Origin: Phoenicibacter sp963592435
GTDB taxonomy: Bacteria > Actinomycetota > Coriobacteriia > Coriobacteriales > Eggerthellaceae
Reading direction: 5' to 3'
Assembly (NCBI GenBank): GCA_963592435.1
Contig: CAVAWT010000006.1
Span: 10,633 to 74,632 of the forward strand
Length of the DNA: 64,000 bases
The position numbers were made by a program, and so were the translations under genes. Below the pieces are notes generated by a model. The model was given only the letters and a program-made list of their open reading frames with translations. It was not told where the DNA came from and did no database searches. Shown here one piece after another: positions 61,595 to 64,000 of this stretch (position 1 is its first letter; the number at the start of each line of letters is the position of its first letter).

Positions 61595-63736
61595 CTAGGT
61601 CGACAAATCGAGCACGCGCACATCCTTGAGCATAACAGGGAGACCGCTATTTAACAACTCACATTCTGCAGTGCTGTGACCTTGTAGGGAACAGCCAGTG
61701 TCAGTCTGCCAAGTGTTGTTGCCATCACTCTTGCACCCGAGCAACACGACATGTCCCTCCATTCCTGCATACTTAACATCGTTTTCGTCCCCCACTTTGC
61801 CATAAGCTATGCGAAAAGTGTCAGTGTCCTTAGTTGCCTGATGTCTCCCAGATCCAGTAGAATAAGCCGTGAACGAAATGCGACTGGCGCTACGAACAAA
61901 GAATATGATGTTGGTTCCATATTCCGATGCATCGACATGCCTTTTCATTTCTCCTTGAATGACTGTGTCATAACCTTCATCCTGCAATTGTTTCGTCAAC
62001 CTCGCAATTTTGTCACTTTCGGACTCTTTTTGTTCGACCTGGGAGTTAGCGTTGGATGACTCATCGGCCGACTTGCCTGTCTTTGCTTGCTTGCGCTTTG
62101 CCACCTCAACTTGGTTGTTGATGATGTTATCTTCATCCCACCAGAATTTTCCTGAAAAGTCCTGCTTAAAGGCAGTGTATTGGGACGACGAGCCACAAAG
62201 AGTGATCCCTCGAACATTCAAAGCCTGATTGAAAAGTCCCTTCTTATCAATGCCTGGCAAAACGATAAAGTTCAAAGGAGTTTCATCTTTCTTGCAAATA
62301 ACACGAGCATATTCGACTGAACACTCTGTCGTCACGTCAATGAATATCACAGAAGATGTCCCAGTCGAGGAAACACTTTTTAAATTCCCGTGAGAGTCAT
62401 AAGTGAAATTCTGTGTAAAACCGTGTTCGTAAGTTGCCTTGTCCAAATTGCCTGACTTATAATCAAATGTCACATCCTCCTTTCTGCGAGCGGGCGTGGA
62501 ACTGCTCTCCTCCAATGAATTTAAAGACATTTTTGCGCCCACTGTGTCAATGATCAAAGACTCCAATGTCAAACTCTTGACAGAATTGTTGTCCCAAGCA
62601 TATTTCCACCTCGCATAATATGCACCGTTCGTGCTCGGATGACGGAAGGCTTCGTTCAATTTATTTGCGTCCCATTTCCAATATGTGCTCACTTTGTCAA
62701 GCTCCGAAGTGACTAAGTAGGTTCCTCCCTCCTCATATTTAACCTCAGCAATATTGCTGACTTTTGAGACGTTTCCGTCGTTGCCATAAGTTGCCTGCAT
62801 TAACACGTTAGATCCGTTTATTGTTGCGTTCTCCGACTTGACTTGGTTGTTGTCGTCATATTTTATGTCTTTGCTTTGTCCCCACGACGTTATTCTTCCA
62901 GAATCGTCATAGGAATATGTGATTCTTTCCTCACTGCCACCTTGCTCTTGAGAAGTTAAGCTGTTAATTCTTGTTGCAGATTGAACATCTTGTGTGTAGG
63001 TGATTGTTTTCTCGATCGACTGGAAATCAAATTCCGTCTTGTTATAGGTGCTCTCCGTCACCTTTTTCGGGACATATTTCACTTCATATTCCGAATTCTT
63101 TGGGAACACAACCTCTGTGTCTTCCTTGTCGGGAAGAACTATGTCATCATAATCATCGATTTCTGGCAGTTTGATTTCCTCGAGACTCGTTGCATCCCTA
63201 AAATTCGCGTCTTCAAGTTTCGTGTTCTCCGACAAGTCGAGGTGAGTGACCTCCGTGTTTTTGACGTTTACGCTGCTCAAATTCGTAAACAGATAAAGAA
63301 AGTCGTAGTTGTCCCCACTGTCGAGCTCAACTTCTTTAACTTCCCCGAGCTCTCCCTCTGAAAGTTTGCCGTCACCATCTTTGTCGTAGGTGACAGTCAA
63401 TGTGTTCAAGAGCGCCGAATCCTTGACGACATCAGAATTCAGAACGAGCTCCTTTGTCGATAGCGATTTCCAAAAGAGAAGACCAACGATGCTCGCGACA
63501 ACAATCCCTATGATCACCAAACATGCAATTGCAACTGACTTTTGAGAATTTCGTTTTTGCAACATTTGAACTTGGGGGACTTGAGTTCCAGCACAGGCAA
63601 CCTGAGGCAAAGATGTAGTGATTTGCTGGCCTGCAGAGACAACACTCTGTTGCGCAAAACTTTCCAAATTCACGCCACAATCAGCACAAAACCTTGCACC
63701 TTCCTTGACTTTTGCTCCACATTTTGGACAATTCAT
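61595..63736 (-). CDS. Zinc-ribbon membrane protein with leucine-rich-like and RHS-like segments
   Basis: Protein of 713 aa. The N-terminal zinc ribbon has C3, C6, C17 and C20 (MNCPKCG...FCADCG), then a Gln/Thr-rich linker and one membrane helix (about 68-89). The extracytoplasmic part begins with a leucine-rich-repeat-like block (LTNLSSVNVKNTEVTHLDLS and following), then short YD-type repeats (YSYDDSGRITSWGQ, ATYGNDGNVSKV, FTYDSHGNLKSV). No complete family could be named. ATG 63736 follows GGGGGG by seven bases, so it is preferred over ATG 63787. Similar zinc-ribbon-anchored proteins are common in Coriobacteriia; the role may be in surface sensing or adhesion, which is a guess. Confidence 0.8.
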   Translation of the reverse strand: MNCPKCGAKVKEGARFCADCGVNLESFAQQSVVSAGQQITTSLPQVACAGTQVPQVQMLQKRNSQKSVAIACLVIIGIVVASIVGLLFWKSLSTKELVLNSDVVKDSALLNTLTVTYDKDGDGKLSEGELGEVKEVELDSGDNYDFLYLFTNLSSVNVKNTEVTHLDLSENTKLEDANFRDATSLEEIKLPEIDDYDDIVLPDKEDTEVVFPKNSEYEVKYVPKKVTESTYNKTEFDFQSIEKTITYTQDVQSATRINSLTSQEQGGSEERITYSYDDSGRITSWGQSKDIKYDDNNQVKSENATINGSNVLMQATYGNDGNVSKVSNIAEVKYEEGGTYLVTSELDKVSTYWKWDANKLNEAFRHPSTNGAYYARWKYAWDNNSVKSLTLESLIIDTVGAKMSLNSLEESSSTPARRKEDVTFDYKSGNLDKATYEHGFTQNFTYDSHGNLKSVSSTGTSSVIFIDVTTECSVEYARVICKKDETPLNFIVLPGIDKKGLFNQALNVRGITLCGSSSQYTAFKQDFSGKFWWDEDNIINNQVEVAKRKQAKTGKSADESSNANSQVEQKESESDKIARLTKQLQDEGYDTVIQGEMKRHVDASEYGTNIIFFVRSASRISFTAYSTGSGRHQATKDTDTFRIAYGKVGDENDVKYAGMEGHVVLLGCKSDGNNTWQTDTGCSLQGHSTAECELLNSGLPVMLKDVRVLDLST

Positions 63737-63840
63737 TTCTGTTCCCCCCCGTGTTTGGCTTATTAACTTACTATTATTATGCAACACACGGATCGGTTTT
63801 TAGTTGCGCAACTTTTTTTTATAAGGATCGAAAGGTAAAA

Positions 63841-63920
63841 ATGGGGGGGTCTGACCCCATGAATTTCGCTCTAGCATTTTTTCATTTTAGAAACGAAAAA
63901 GCAAACAATGTCTGACACCG
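63841..63920. repeat. REP-like palindrome pair at the right edge
   Basis: GGGGTCTGACCCC at 63846-63858 is the exact palindrome found at 4868 and 5069. TGTCTGACACC at about 63908-63918 is a half-matching form of the one at 4976. They lie upstream of the zinc-ribbon gene. Confidence 0.6.
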
Positions 63921-64000
63921 TTAGCCTGAAACACAAAATGCGTAACCGAACTCTTGGAAATCAATGAGTAATTTTTATTGAATGGGTTTGAGGAGGCGTT

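Overview
The window comes from a low-GC (roughly 40-45 %) Gram-positive-type bacterium. A low-GC member of the Coriobacteriia (Actinomycetota) is my best guess. The grounds are the der-plsY-gpsA and gatCAB clusters, a fused SecDF, a diaminopimelate pathway using DapL, a ThrH-type phosphatase, a DUF4418 protein and a Wzx/Wzy-type surface-polysaccharide locus. There is no rRNA, so this is an inference and not a proven placement.

Layout. 1-4754: a metal/siderophore-type ABC transporter (left edge truncated) and gpsA-plsY-der, all on the minus strand. 4755-13730: an accessory region with three AAA+/DUF4143 ATPase genes, each bordered by decayed copies of a DHHW-type O-acetylation gene, then an intact MBOAT O-acyltransferase, a YhcG/DUF1016 nuclease-like gene and an intact DHHW gene. 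13826-29250: polysaccharide genes (polymerase-like protein, flippase, four glycosyltransferases, UDP-sugar dehydrogenase, a cytidylyltransferase-SDR-LicD trio, a radical SAM protein, a second DHHW protein), interrupted at 18.9-20.6 kb by an AlbA_2-type regulator and a DUF4143 relic. 29224-33800: three accessory modules (DUF4143 ATPase, hipBA, DUF4143 ATPase) separated by four copies of a repeat of about 55-60 bp. 33832-34461: the initiating sugar transferase. 34762-52207: housekeeping genes on the minus strand (DUF4418, secDF, ksgA, FMN reductase, tatD, metG, an anchored protein, M16C peptidase, amino-acid binding lipoprotein, gatBAC, flippase-like membrane protein). 52319-58023: thrH and a dapA-dapB-dapF-dapL-lysA operon on the plus strand. 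58039-63736: MFS transporter, amidinotransferase, tRNA-Ser(GCU), a 237-bp tandem repeat and a zinc-ribbon membrane protein.

How the genes work together. The initiating transferase, glycosyltransferases, flippase, polymerase-like protein and UDP-sugar dehydrogenase would build and export a surface polysaccharide; MBOAT/DHHW proteins would acylate it, and the cytidylyltransferase/SDR/LicD trio would add a CDP-activated phospho-substituent. The dap operon takes aspartate semialdehyde to lysine by the aminotransferase shortcut.

The most interesting part is the accessory material placed inside the polysaccharide region. Five complete AAA+/DUF4143 proteins of differing subfamilies and one relic occur within about 28 kb. 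All five end in a PD-(D/E)xK-like D...ExK motif. Three of them (genes at 6741, 8416 and 33631) have three short direct repeats at exactly 23-bp spacing next to their start, with a different repeat sequence for each gene. Modules are bounded by duplicated copies of a neighbouring resident gene's 5' region. Together these suggest a cassette-like family of self-recognising ATPase/nuclease modules; function and mechanism are inference.
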